Positions 53,240 through 61,983 of a stretch of DNA of 64,000 nucleotides are shown here, piece after piece. Below the pieces are notes generated by a model that was not told where the DNA came from, did no database searches, and saw nothing but the letters and a program-made list of their open reading frames with translations. The DNA is taken from the NCBI RefSeq assembly GCF_008011855.1, contig NZ_VOUX01000005.1:1-64000 (forward strand). The letters are read 5' to 3'. The stretch's first letter is position 1. Each line of letters starts with the position of its first letter. This DNA is from Serratia bockelmannii (lineage in GTDB: Bacteria; Pseudomonadota; Gammaproteobacteria; Enterobacterales; Enterobacteriaceae). A program made the position numbers and the translations under genes.

Positions 53240-55774
53240 CTAGCGACATGGGGCGCTGAGCCGCTGAATCGGGCCGTCTTCCCCGGCGGGCAAGCGGTAA
53301 TGCAGCGTGCACTGTTGGCTGGGCGCGTCGCCCCAGTTCAGCGTCAGTTCCCCGGCGCGCTTATCGCTGCGCAGATATACCTGATTGGCCTGGCCGACCA
53401 TGCCCACGCTGTTGCCTGCCGTGTCAAGGACGTTGGCGCCCATCGGGATCGGTGCGTTATCGGGCCGCTGCGCGGTGATCAGCAGCGCCTGGCCGCGCAC
53501 GGTGTTGAAGTGCAGGCGCACCGTGGCGCCGGCGTACGGGGCGACGCGGCGCTGGCCGTCTTCCAGTTCCGCTTTGTCGTTCATGCCCTCGGGGTTCAGC
53601 GCGACGGTGTTGTAGTGATAGGGCACCAGCGACGGCGCCAGGGCGTAGCCGAAGCGATCGACACGCGCCCCTTGGCCGTCCATCACCCGTGCGCCGCTGG
53701 CGCCGGGCGCCTCGATCAGGGCGAAGGTATCGCCGACATACGGCCCTAATGTCACGCCGCCGCGGTGCGCCACCACGGCGCCCTGCAGCGACAGGGAGCC
53801 TTGTCGGTACTGGCGCGCGGTGGAGAACGAGCCGGTGACGTTGGCGTAAGGCAGGCGGGTTTGCAGGTTGCCGCCCCAGATGCTTTGTTGGCGATCGTCG
53901 TCGGTGGTGAAGTTCAGGCCGTAGCTGACCGGCTGCTCGTCGCCGACGCTGCCCGACAGCGCAGCCTGATAGTTGCCGCCCTGACCCTGGCTGTGGTTGG
54001 CCAACAGCGAGACGCTGGGGGCGGATGATGAACGTCCGAGCGGGAAGCTCAGCGACAGGGCGGTGACGGTTTGCGTGTTCTGCGCCAGCGGCGCACTGTA
54101 GACGTTGTCCAGCGGCCCGTAGCCGCGGTAGTCGCCGTTGCTGTCGCCCAGGCTGCGGGTGCGGGTGACGGAGAGGTTAAGCGCCACGCCGTTGCCGAAG
54201 GTTTTCCCCCAACCCAACTGGAGCTGATTATCGCGGCCGCGCTGATCGCGGTAGTCCTGAGTCGAGCCGGACATCGTCAGGCTGCCGAATGCCCCCATCC
54301 CCTGATTGACGGCGACCTCGAAACGCGAACGCTGGCGGTAGGAGTCGGACTGCCAGTTTTGGCCGGTAGTGGCGGCGCGCCGTACGCCGAGCACGTCGCT
54401 GAGATCGCGAAAGCCTTCGGTAGAGTAGCGGTAGCCGGCGATGGATAAGGTGGTGTCCGTCGGGCTGAAGGTTCGACTGTAAGAGAGGTGCAGCATCCAG
54501 CCGGAGGCGCCGCCGTCCGGCAGGCTGGCGTGGGAATAGGTGGTATCCATGCCGAAGGCGCCCAGCCAGCTGCTGTACACGCCGCCCAGCATCATCGCCT
54601 GGTAGCCGTCCGCCAGCTGGTTGCCGAGGTTGAAGGTCAGGGCGTTGGTCAGACCGTGCTGCCAGGTCACTTCGCTGAACAGATCGTTGTCGCCGACGTA
54701 GCGGGAACGGCCGACGATCGCGGAGTAGCGCGACTGGCCGGGGCGGATGGATTCCGGCACCGCGGCGAACGGCACGGTGAAGGTGCTGACGCTGCCGTCG
54801 GCTTCGGTCACCACCACGGTGAGATCGCCGGCGTAGTTGGTGGCGTACAGATCGTTGATGGCGAACGGCCCCGGTGCGACGGTGGTTTCATACAGCGTGC
54901 TTTTGCCCTGCAGCACCGTCACGCGCGCGTTGCTTTTCGCCACGCCGCGCACCACCGGCGCATAGCCGCGCTGTGAATCCGGCAGCATGCGGTCGTCCGA
55001 ACTGAGCTGAATGCCGCGAAAGCCCAGGCCGGAGAAGAAGTGCCCGTCGGTAAAGCCTTCGCCCAACAGCATTTCGCTGCGCCAGGGCAAGATCGCGCGC
55101 TGCACGTAGCGGCGGCTGGTGTCCAGGTGGCCGCCGAACTCCCGATCGTAGCGGTAGCTGGACTGCTGGCGGTAGCGCCATAGCCCGAGGTTGAACCCGC
55201 CGTTCAGGTTGGCGTAGGTCGAGTCGAGATCGCGGGTTTGCCCCTGTCGGTAGCTGACGTGGTACTGGTTGAGGTTGTAATTGACGAAGGCCATCGATTC
55301 GCCGCTGTCCAGGCTGGCGGGATTGACGCTGCCGCGCGGCTGGCCGTTCAACAGCGCCTGCGGAATGCTGAGATCCAGCCGCAGCCGCGAAATGTCCGCG
55401 CTCACCGCGATATCCTTCAGATCCCGCCCAGGCAGCAGGCATTCTGCTTCGGCGGCCGCCGGCGGATTTTTCAGCCCGAAGCGCGTCAGCTGCGGCCGAT
55501 CGAAACAGGGCAACACCTGCTTGCCTTCGCGCACGAAGCGAATTTGATCGCGCTCGAGAAACTGGCCGTTGAGATACAGATCGATCTGATAGCTGCCGGG
55601 GGCGACGGCGTCCTGTTGGTTGAACTGGCTCAGGGCGCTGTTGCTCAGCACGCTGCCGCGCAGCAGCGTGGGATCGAAGGTATAGCCGTCGGCGGCGGCG
55701 CAGCCCAGCGGCAGCGCCAGCAGCGCGCAACACCAGCGTGCGGGCAGCGGCGTCGCTTTGCGAGCATCGAACAT
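53240..55774 (-). CDS. Fimbrial outer-membrane usher
   Basis: An 844-residue FimD/PapC-type usher. N-terminal domain YTFDPTLLRGSVLSNSALSQFNQ after the signal peptide, a 24-strand barrel with plug (the motif FAINDLYATNYAGDLTVVVTEADGS near residues 310-335) and C-terminal domains ending in paired Cys (QCTLHYRLP...SAPC). ATG at 55774 has GGGAGG six bases upstream. It follows the first chaperone gene by 20 bp. Confidence 0.95.
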   Translation of the reverse strand: MFDARKATPLPARWCCALLALPLGCAAADGYTFDPTLLRGSVLSNSALSQFNQQDAVAPGSYQIDLYLNGQFLERDQIRFVREGKQVLPCFDRPQLTRFGLKNPPAAAEAECLLPGRDLKDIAVSADISRLRLDLSIPQALLNGQPRGSVNPASLDSGESMAFVNYNLNQYHVSYRQGQTRDLDSTYANLNGGFNLGLWRYRQQSSYRYDREFGGHLDTSRRYVQRAILPWRSEMLLGEGFTDGHFFSGLGFRGIQLSSDDRMLPDSQRGYAPVVRGVAKSNARVTVLQGKSTLYETTVAPGPFAINDLYATNYAGDLTVVVTEADGSVSTFTVPFAAVPESIRPGQSRYSAIVGRSRYVGDNDLFSEVTWQHGLTNALTFNLGNQLADGYQAMMLGGVYSSWLGAFGMDTTYSHASLPDGGASGWMLHLSYSRTFSPTDTTLSIAGYRYSTEGFRDLSDVLGVRRAATTGQNWQSDSYRQRSRFEVAVNQGMGAFGSLTMSGSTQDYRDQRGRDNQLQLGWGKTFGNGVALNLSVTRTRSLGDSNGDYRGYGPLDNVYSAPLAQNTQTVTALSLSFPLGRSSSAPSVSLLANHSQGQGGNYQAALSGSVGDEQPVSYGLNFTTDDDRQQSIWGGNLQTRLPYANVTGSFSTARQYRQGSLSLQGAVVAHRGGVTLGPYVGDTFALIEAPGASGARVMDGQGARVDRFGYALAPSLVPYHYNTVALNPEGMNDKAELEDGQRRVAPYAGATVRLHFNTVRGQALLITAQRPDNAPIPMGANVLDTAGNSVGMVGQANQVYLRSDKRAGELTLNWGDAPSQQCTLHYRLPAGEDGPIQRLSAPCR

Positions 55775-55794
55775 GAAAACCTCCCTGTCTGGCG

Positions 55795-56547
55795 TCAGCG
55801 CGCGACGCTCAGGGTGCGTGTGATTTCCACCCCATAGTCATTGATGACGCGCAGTGCGACCTGCCGCACCTCCCCGTTCACCGGCCAGCTGGCCTGCGAA
55901 AACGGCGGGATCAGATCCGCCTGCGGGATCACGGTGCGTTTCGCGCCGCTGAGGATCGCGGCCTGGCTGACGTTGGCGTAGTAGCCGGTCGGGTTGTCGA
56001 CGTGCAGCGCGTTGCCGGCCTGGCGCAGGCTGAGCCGATCGATAACGTGGTTGGCGTCACCGGCCAGCCCGGCGGGGCGATAGAACACCTTCAGCCGATT
56101 GGTGACCACCAGCAGCAGTTTGTTTTTGTCGCTGTCCGTCTGGCGCACCGCGGGCACCTGCAGGAAGTTGAGGTAGAACAGCGATTCGCGATCGCGCGGC
56201 AGCGGCTGGCCGACGAACGACAGCCGCACCATCTGCCCGCTGTGCGGATTCATGCGGAAGATTTGCGGCGAGGCGACAAAGGGCGCATCGGCGTTTTCCG
56301 GCGTGGATTTGGGGTTATTGATGTCGAGCCAGATTTGCATCAGCGCCGGGGTGCCGTCGTCGTTGGTGAACTGCAACGTTTTTTCCCGTGCCTCGGCGGG
56401 GTAGATCACGCGGTTGCCGAGCAGCGTCACGCTGGCCGACGCGTGGGTAGCGGCAAAACTTATCAGGCAAAGCGACAGGGCGGCCCATCGGCGGGCGGAG
56501 CGGGTTATCTGCGGCATAAACGTGAACCGATAAAGGGAGCGAGTCAT
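55795..56547 (-). CDS. Fimbrial periplasmic chaperone (first)
   Basis: A 250-residue PapD/FimC-like chaperone. After the signal peptide (RWAALSLCLISFAATHASA) comes SVTLLGNRVIYPAEAREKTLQFTN, then RESLFYLNFLQVP and LKVFYRPAGLAG. ATG at 56547 has no clear ribosome site; a start at 56517 (MPQITRS) gives a more ordinary signal peptide and is equally possible. Confidence 0.9.
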   Translation of the reverse strand: MTRSLYRFTFMPQITRSARRWAALSLCLISFAATHASASVTLLGNRVIYPAEAREKTLQFTNDDGTPALMQIWLDINNPKSTPENADAPFVASPQIFRMNPHSGQMVRLSFVGQPLPRDRESLFYLNFLQVPAVRQTDSDKNKLLLVVTNRLKVFYRPAGLAGDANHVIDRLSLRQAGNALHVDNPTGYYANVSQAAILSGAKRTVIPQADLIPPFSQASWPVNGEVRQVALRVINDYGVEITRTLSVAR

Positions 56548-56606
56548 TCAGCGCCGCCCGGCGAAGGGCGGCGCTGGCATCAACAGGTATGGCGCCTGAC
56601 GCCGGC

Positions 56607-57140
56607 TTATTTGTAGCTAATGGCGAACTGTGCGGTGGCGATCACCGAACCGGCCGCCACGCCGGTGTCTTCCGCGTAGTAGCGGGCCACCAGGTTCTGC
56701 GAGGTGGAGGTGGCGTCTTTCGCCAGCGTCATCGCCGACGTGGTGACGGTCGAACCGCTGGCGAACGACAGCGGCGTGGTGGCGTCACTGTCCAGCAGTT
56801 GAATGGACACTTTGGCCGCATCGCCCGCGTTGCCCAGGTTGCCGTTGGTGGTTGGGTTGTTGCCCGCCAGCACGGTTTTGATCGCCGTATCGCTGGTTGC
56901 GGCCGCACAGCCGGTCACGTTGACGGTAAAGGTGGTGTCGCCGGCGGTGGCGCCTTTGGCGGCGAGCTTGCTGGCGGCGACGGTCGGCAGCAGAACGACC
57001 GGGTTGGATTGGTTGCCGTTAATATTCACCGAGCAGGTTTGCGTGCTGACTTCGCCTTTAAATTGCACCGTATTGGACGAAGCGGCCGCACAGGTGCCGG
57101 AGAGAGCCAGCATGGATAATGCGACTAATTTAACATTCAT
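56607..57140 (-). CDS. Major fimbrial subunit (type 1-like pilin)
   Basis: A 177-residue pilin with signal peptide (KLVALSMLALSGTCAA) and mature chain starting SSNTVQFKGEVSTQTCSV; the two Cys (QTCSVNING and VTGCAAA) form the pilin disulfide, and the C-terminus VIATAQFAISYK has the alternating pattern of the donor strand with the penultimate Tyr. First gene of the operon: pilin, chaperone, usher, adhesin, chaperone, HTH. 57141-57620 upstream is AT-rich and holds no gene and no obvious invertible repeat. Confidence 0.93.
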   Translation of the reverse strand: MNVKLVALSMLALSGTCAAASSNTVQFKGEVSTQTCSVNINGNQSNPVVLLPTVAASKLAAKGATAGDTTFTVNVTGCAAATSDTAIKTVLAGNNPTTNGNLGNAGDAAKVSIQLLDSDATTPLSFASGSTVTTSAMTLAKDATSTSQNLVARYYAEDTGVAAGSVIATAQFAISYK

Positions 57141-57620
57141 GTGAAATGCCCTTTAATTTACTTTAGAGAAAAGCTTTCCTGACAGTAATAAATTACTGAC
57201 GTGCGGTTGTGGGTTAATCATGTTGCGCAATTGTTTTTTAAACGCGTCGGCAAACATGGATTTTCATCCTAACAAACTAAGAATTTTCCCTATAGGTGTT
57301 TTGAATAAGGCAATAAGACGAGAAAGCCTGCTGTTACATTTTTTTTCATTTGCGCTTATATCATACAAAATAGAAAATAGATCTATATCATTGCGTTGCG
57401 ATTTTATTGGATTACCAGTTTTTGTGATTGAAATAATTTGAAACATTCATGCCTTTTTTGCGTATTAATCAACGTGCTGACGGTTGCCTGATTATTTGAA
57501 AAACATGTTATCAAGATGTTTTATATCGGTGTGCTTTGCAGGCGAATTACCCCAAAAAAGAGCAGCGACAAGCCGCCTGAGGTGTGGAAGCATGCGTCCA
57601 TGCTGATAAGGAGAATTAAA

Positions 57621-58196
57621 GTGAGAGTGATTTATATCGACGGTTCACCGCTGTGCCGGTTGGGCATGAAAACATTATTAGGCGGTGGGGTGATAACCTT
57701 ATCCTCTCCCAATATTAATATTATTAAAAATATAAGCCCGGCGCCTGGTTTAATTATCATGGATTTTCCCCATGAAATTTATCGGTTCGAAGCCTATTTG
57801 ACGTTTATTCACCTTTGCCGCGCTGAATATAAAAATGTCCGGATATTGTTCTTCGTCGATAAGACTTCGCCGCTGATCCTGGCATTTATCGCGGCGGCGC
57901 AGCCGGATGCGATTTTGCACAAACGGGAAGCGCTACAGGTGGTGCGAGAGACCTGCGCAACGCTGGCCCACCAGGAGACGAGCGAACGGCACGTGGTGAA
58001 CCGGCAGCGGGCGGCGGCGATCACGCCTGGCGAAGCGGCGGTGCTGTGTGAAACCGCCCGCACCGAAGATATCCGCCTGACCGCTCGGCGGCTTAACCTG
58101 CACCCGAAAACCGTTTATTCGCACCTCAACAATGCCGGCAAAAAGTTCGGCATCCGCAATCGGGTCGAACTACTGAAGATGATAGCGCTGTTGTAG
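57621..58196 (+). CDS. LuxR/FixJ-type regulator without a phospho-acceptor motif
   Basis: A 191-residue protein. The first 120 residues look like a receiver-type domain but without a clear DD/D/K pattern (VIYIDGSPLCRLGMKTLL; LIIMDFPHEIYR). The C-terminus is a LuxR HTH: ITPGEAAVLCETARTEDIRLTARRLNLHPKTVYSHLNNAGKKFGIRN. GTG at 57621 has AAGGAG seven bases upstream. Divergent from the pilin gene across 480 bp, so likely to control the fimbriae, as many MatA/EcpR- or FimZ-like regulators do. Confidence 0.82.
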   Translation: MRVIYIDGSPLCRLGMKTLLGGGVITLSSPNINIIKNISPAPGLIIMDFPHEIYRFEAYLTFIHLCRAEYKNVRILFFVDKTSPLILAFIAAAQPDAILHKREALQVVRETCATLAHQETSERHVVNRQRAAAITPGEAAVLCETARTEDIRLTARRLNLHPKTVYSHLNNAGKKFGIRNRVELLKMIALL

Positions 58197-58203
58197 CGCA
58201 CCG

Positions 58204-58698
58204 TTAGCGGGTTTTGCCGACGGCCAGCCGCCATCGCGTGCTCTCATCGGCGCCGGGCCCGGCCGCCAGCGCCAGGTTTTGCGGCGGCAGCGATTCGCCG
58301 GTCACGGCATCCACCGCGCGCAGGGTGGCAGGGTGGCCGGTTACGCGGTCAACCACGCGCAGCGGCGGCCCGGCCAGCTCGGACAGATTCCATTTGTCGC
58401 CAATCTGAATCATCGCCATCACCAGCAGCCCGAGATCTTTTCCCTTCTCCGTCGGCAGGTACTCGTAACGATCGGGGCGCGTCTGGTATTGCCGCTTTTC
58501 GATAAGGCCATGGTTTTCCAGGGCCTTGAGCCGATCGGTCAGCGTATTGTTGGTGATACCGGTCGACTGGCGCAAATCGTCATAGCGCGAGAGCCCCAGC
58601 AGCAGATCGCGCATGAGGATCGCACCCCAGCGATCGCCCAATGCCGACAGCACGTGCGCCACCGAGCACGTCATGCCTTCAAACCCTTTTGCTTTCAC
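58204..58698 (-). CDS. HxlR-family regulator
   Basis: A 164-residue winged-helix protein: CSVAHVLSALGDRWGAILMRDLLLG and STGITNNTLTDRLKALENHGLIEKR are the HxlR signature. The C-terminal 55 residues extend past the usual domain. GTG at 58698 has GAGG upstream. It is divergent from the tautomerase-like gene (58865), the usual arrangement for a regulator and its target. The Cys near the N-terminus (MTCSV) is where redox- or electrophile-sensing HxlR proteins carry theirs. Confidence 0.9.
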   Translation of the reverse strand: MKAKGFEGMTCSVAHVLSALGDRWGAILMRDLLLGLSRYDDLRQSTGITNNTLTDRLKALENHGLIEKRQYQTRPDRYEYLPTEKGKDLGLLVMAMIQIGDKWNLSELAGPPLRVVDRVTGHPATLRAVDAVTGESLPPQNLALAAGPGADESTRWRLAVGKTR

Positions 58699-58765
58699 GT
58701 TGCTTTACCTCTGTTTGACGCCCGAATGCGGATAATTTTATCGCCTCGGCTTGATAACTTCAATA

Positions 58766-58794
58766 ATTGGAGTTATTACTCTTATTATTGGAGT
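58766..58794. promoter_or_regulatory. Direct repeat between hxlR and the tautomerase gene
   Basis: ATTGGAGT at 58766-58773 and again at 58787-58794, 21 bp apart (two helical turns), within TAATTGGAGT/TTATTGGAGT context. A likely operator for the HxlR regulator covering both divergent promoters. Confidence 0.5.
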
Positions 58795-58864
58795 GTATAT
58801 TTAACAGCGGCTGATGGCCTGAACGCCGGCCGGAAACCCACGCCTTCACCGAGGAGAAAACGTT

Positions 58865-59311
58865 ATGCCACTGTGGCAGATTTACCATCCTGAGCCGGCC
58901 TTCAGCGCCGCCGATAAACGCGCGATTGCGCAGAAGGTCACCGCCCTGTACCAGGATTTTTTGCCGCGCTTTTACGTCAACGTGTTCTTCCACGCGCTGC
59001 CGCCAGGTTCGGCCTATCTCGGCGGCGAACCGGCCGATGATTTCGTACGTGTGACCATCGACCACATCGCGCGCGCCATGGACAACGACGCGGAGCAGCA
59101 GCAATTCCTGGCGGCCTGCACCCGCATCCTGCAACCCTACATCGCCGCCCGCGGGTTGCGCTGGGAACTGCACGTCGATGAAACGCCGTTCTCGCTGTGG
59201 ACGATTGACGGATTAAAACCGCCGGCGCCGGGGACGGCGGCAGGCGAGAAGTGGTGCAGCGAGAATCGGCCTTCGGCGTGGGAGGGGGATAACCGCGAGA
59301 AATGGACATAA
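58865..59311 (+). CDS. Tautomerase-superfamily protein
   Basis: A 148-residue protein starting Met-Pro (MPLWQIYHPEPAFSAADKRAI), with the catalytic N-terminal Pro of the superfamily after Met removal. Length and the internal FFHALPPGSAYLGG fit the long cis-CaaD-like/tautomerase_3 group, which act on oxalocrotonate-like or halo-acrylate compounds. ATG at 58865 has GAGGAG upstream. Controlled presumably by the divergent HxlR gene. Confidence 0.85.
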   Translation: MPLWQIYHPEPAFSAADKRAIAQKVTALYQDFLPRFYVNVFFHALPPGSAYLGGEPADDFVRVTIDHIARAMDNDAEQQQFLAACTRILQPYIAARGLRWELHVDETPFSLWTIDGLKPPAPGTAAGEKWCSENRPSAWEGDNREKWT

Positions 59312-59371
59312 TGAGCACCGGTAATGCTTGTGGACTATGAAATAATGCGTACTGTATCTGCCGAAAAAAAT

Positions 59372-59402
59372 TGAAAGGCAGCCTCCAAGAGGCTGTTTTT
59401 CG
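59372..59402. terminator. Intrinsic terminator after the tautomerase gene
   Basis: CAGCCTC-CAA-GAGGCTG followed by TTTTT. Confidence 0.85.
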
Positions 59403-59445
59403 GAAGTGTTAGAATGGATAAAAATGTCGCTTGCAGGGAGAAGCC

Positions 59446-59667
59446 ATGTCTCATTCATCAGCGAGGAAAAAAGTGTTGAATACAGCAATGTCGCTGGCAC
59501 ACAGAGCGTCTCACGCGCGCAGTTGTGCTAACCATGTGGCGAACCGATTGGGAATGACTCGCAGTGAGCTTCTGATAAAAGTTGAGAAAGAGTCAGGCTC
59601 AAATCTGGAATCACCGTTAACTGAAGAAGAGCTGATGAACGCATTCAACTATATGGAAAGCCTTTAG
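59446..59667 (+). CDS. Hypothetical 73-residue protein
   Basis: I do not recognise it. A soluble, mostly helical protein, basic N-terminal half (ARKKVLNTAMSLAHRASHARS), with an acidic C-terminus (TEEELMNAFNYMESL). GGGAGAAG precedes ATG at 59446. AT-rich relative to the backbone; it converges on the gene at 59741. Confidence 0.55.
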   Translation: MSHSSARKKVLNTAMSLAHRASHARSCANHVANRLGMTRSELLIKVEKESGSNLESPLTEEELMNAFNYMESL

Positions 59668-59740
59668 CTGAGGCCGCTGTGGGTGATATACGGACTCCAC
59701 ATTCAGCGTTCAAATTGAAAAGAAGTGGAGGGCGCGTTGA

Positions 59741-60283
59741 TTAAGGATTAATCATGGGTATGGGATACTTTAACTCTATTTCAGGCGCATCAGCTAAATG
59801 CCTGCCAGAGCGGGCCATTAAATAGCCGGCAATCTCTTCGGTTGTCAGGTCAACATGGAACATATCAGGATCCTGGAACCATTCATCCGGCCAAAAAATG
59901 AGGTCTGATGGATTGCCATCAAAATTTTTCTCAAGCAGTGCAAGAGCGAAATTTTGTTCGGATTCCTTACTTTTGGCATCAGACACACAGCGAAGTGTTT
60001 GAACCAATTCATCCCAGGTAAAATCCACATAGAATTTTTCCAGATTGAAAGCCATGTGGGTGAACTCCTTGGCACTGGTCCAGGAGGAGAAATCTCTGAA
60101 ATCTGAAAACGCATAGGGGCATGCAACCTGGCTGTTCCATTCGACTATCATTGCTTCTAAAACGGAATCTTGTTCGTCAAAACCTTCGTCAATTCTTGAA
60201 AGTATCTGCTTAACTTTGTTTGCCAGCTCATTGATCTTTTTGCTACTGACTTTTGTGGGTCTCATTCGGTTAGGTAGAGGCAT
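59741..60283 (-). CDS. Hypothetical 180-residue protein, immunity-protein-like
   Basis: Not recognised. Acidic, Trp/Phe-rich soluble protein (FSDFRDFSSWTSAKEFTHMAF; LIFWPDEWFQDPDMFHVDLTTEEIAGYL). The 'FxxWxDEWFxDPDMFxVDLT' style resembles immunity proteins found as orphans beside toxin systems, but no toxin gene is in the window. AT-rich. ATG at 60283; no strong ribosome site. The 60284-60557 stretch after it toward ychF holds only the ychF terminator. Confidence 0.55.
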   Translation of the reverse strand: MPLPNRMRPTKVSSKKINELANKVKQILSRIDEGFDEQDSVLEAMIVEWNSQVACPYAFSDFRDFSSWTSAKEFTHMAFNLEKFYVDFTWDELVQTLRCVSDAKSKESEQNFALALLEKNFDGNPSDLIFWPDEWFQDPDMFHVDLTTEEIAGYLMARSGRHLADAPEIELKYPIPMINP

Positions 60284-60486
60284 CGCTATTATCCCTGTCT
60301 AGCTTACTCATATCCAATAGGGAACTATCTTACTGCAGTTGCGGAAGTATTAAGTAGCATAAAATTCAATCATGCTGGATGAGGGGCTCTACTAAATAAA
60401 ACTGTCCGTTGCTCATCGTAACGTTCAGTGCGTTGTGCCTTTGACATTAGATTCTTATCCAGAGCGCTAACACGCGGAATCGCGAG

Positions 60487-60520
60487 ACAAAAAAAATCCA
60501 CGCCGAAGCGTGGATTTTTC
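60487..60520 (-). terminator. Intrinsic terminator of ychF
   Basis: AAAAATCCACGC-CGAA-GCGTGGATTTTT; read on the minus strand it ends in eight T. Confidence 0.9.
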
Positions 60521-60557
60521 CGTTTCCAGCAGCCGAGAGATACGCTGCGGGGTAGGG

Positions 60558-61649
60558 TTAGACGTTGAACAGGAAGTTCATCACGTCGCCGTCTTTGACG
60601 ATGTAGTCTTTACCTTCTGAGCGCATTTTGCCGGCTTCTTTGGCGCCTTGCTCACCCTTGTAGGTGATGAAGTCGTCAAAGGCGATGGTTTGCGCGCGGA
60701 TAAAGCCTTTCTCGAAGTCGGTGTGGATCTTGCCGGCCGCCTGCGGGGCGGTGGCGCCGACCGGGATGGTCCAGGCGCGCACTTCTTTCACGCCGGCGGT
60801 GAAGTAGGTTTGCAGGTTCAGCAGCTCGTAACCGGCGCGGATCACGCGGTTCAGGCCCGGCTCTTCCAGGCCCAGTTCTGCCATGAACTCGTCGCGATCT
60901 TCGTCTTCCAGCTCGGCGATGTCGGATTCCACGGCGGCGCACACGGCAACCACCACGGAGCCTTCGGCGTCGGCGATTTTACGCACGGTGTCCAGGTACG
61001 GGTTGTTCTCGAAGCCGTCTTCGTTGACGTTGGCGATGTACATGGTTGGCTTCAGGGTCAAGAAGCTCAGGTATTTGATCGCCGCTTTGTCTTCGTCGCT
61101 CAAATCCAGCGCGCGCAGCATGCCGGCGTTTTCCAGGTGCGGCAGGCATTTCTCCAGCGCCGCCAGCTCGGCTTTGGCGTCTTTGTCGCCGCCTTTGGCT
61201 TTCTTCTGCACGCGGTGGATGGCGCGCTCGCAGGTGTCCAGGTCAGACAGCGCCAGTTCGGTGTTGATCACGTCGATGTCTTCGGCCGGATCGACCTTGT
61301 TGTTGACGTGAATGATGTTGTCGTTCTCGAAGCAGCGCACCACGTGGCCGATGGCTTCGGTTTCGCGGATGTTGGTCAGGAACTGGTTGCCCAGGCCTTC
61401 ACCCTTGGACGCGCCTTTCACCAGGCCGGCGATGTCGACGAATTCCATGGTGGTCGGCAGAATGCGCTGCGGCTTGACGATCTCGGCCAGCTTATCCAGA
61501 CGCGGATCGGGCATCGGCACCACACCGGTGTTCGGTTCAATGGTGCAGAACGGGAAGTTGGCTGCTTCAATGCCCGCTTTGGTCAACGCGTTGAACAGGG
61601 TGGATTTGCCTACGTTAGGCAGGCCGACGATACCGCATTTGAATCCCAT
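60558..61649 (-). CDS. ychF: Ribosome-binding ATPase YchF (OLA1 family)
   Basis: A 363-residue Obg-like P-loop protein, the same length as E. coli YchF. P-loop GLPNVGKST at residues 8-16, switch [22 protein letters not shown]4-equivalent NVNE (giving ATP rather than GTP preference), and a C-terminal TGS domain ending [11 protein letters not shown]. Binds ribosomes and dampens oxidative-stress responses in E. coli. ATG at 61649 with TAAGGTG upstream. In E. coli it follows pth directly; here a SulP gene on the other strand lies between. Confidence 0.97.
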   Translation of the reverse strand: MGFKCGIVGLPNVGKSTLFNALTKAGIEAANFPFCTIEPNTGVVPMPDPRLDKLAEIVKPQRILPTTMEFVDIAGLVKGASKGEGLGNQFLTNIRETEAIGHVVRCFENDNIIHVNNKVDPAEDIDVINTELALSDLDTCERAIHRVQKKAKGGDKDAKAELAALEKCLPHLENAGMLRALDLSDEDKAAIKYLSFLTLKPTMYIANVNEDGFENNPYLDTVRKIADAEGSVVVAVCAAVESDIAELEDEDRDEFMAELGLEEPGLNRVIRAGYELLNLQTYFTAGVKEVRAWTIPVGATAPQAAGKIHTDFEKGFIRAQTIAFDDFITYKGEQGAKEAGKMRSEGKDYIVKDGDVMNFLFNV

Positions 61650-61983
61650 GTTGTAATCACCTTAAATATCTTAACTATCAGTCTGTTAGATTTAACCAAC
61701 TGCATAAAGGGCAAAATAATGCCGCTATTATACACGTAATGGGCGTTTATCTCGATCAGACTTGCTTGGCCGGGGCGAATGCAGCGCGGGCGACCGGTTT
61801 TTGATTGAGATTTGGATCACATTTAACCATACTGGCCGTTCCGATTAACCGACAGGAAACGCGCCGGATGTATTTCTTGCCTACGCCACCCTGAGCTGTG
61901 CCCGCCTGCAGTCTGCCGCCCCTTGCGGTACCCCATACCCGCTACGCGGGGAGATGATGTCATCTGTCATAAGTGAATAATGC

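Noticed and set aside
57141-57620. Possible invertible promoter element upstream of the pilin gene
   Set aside because: I looked for paired inverted repeats as in fimS and found none; no recombinase gene is near.
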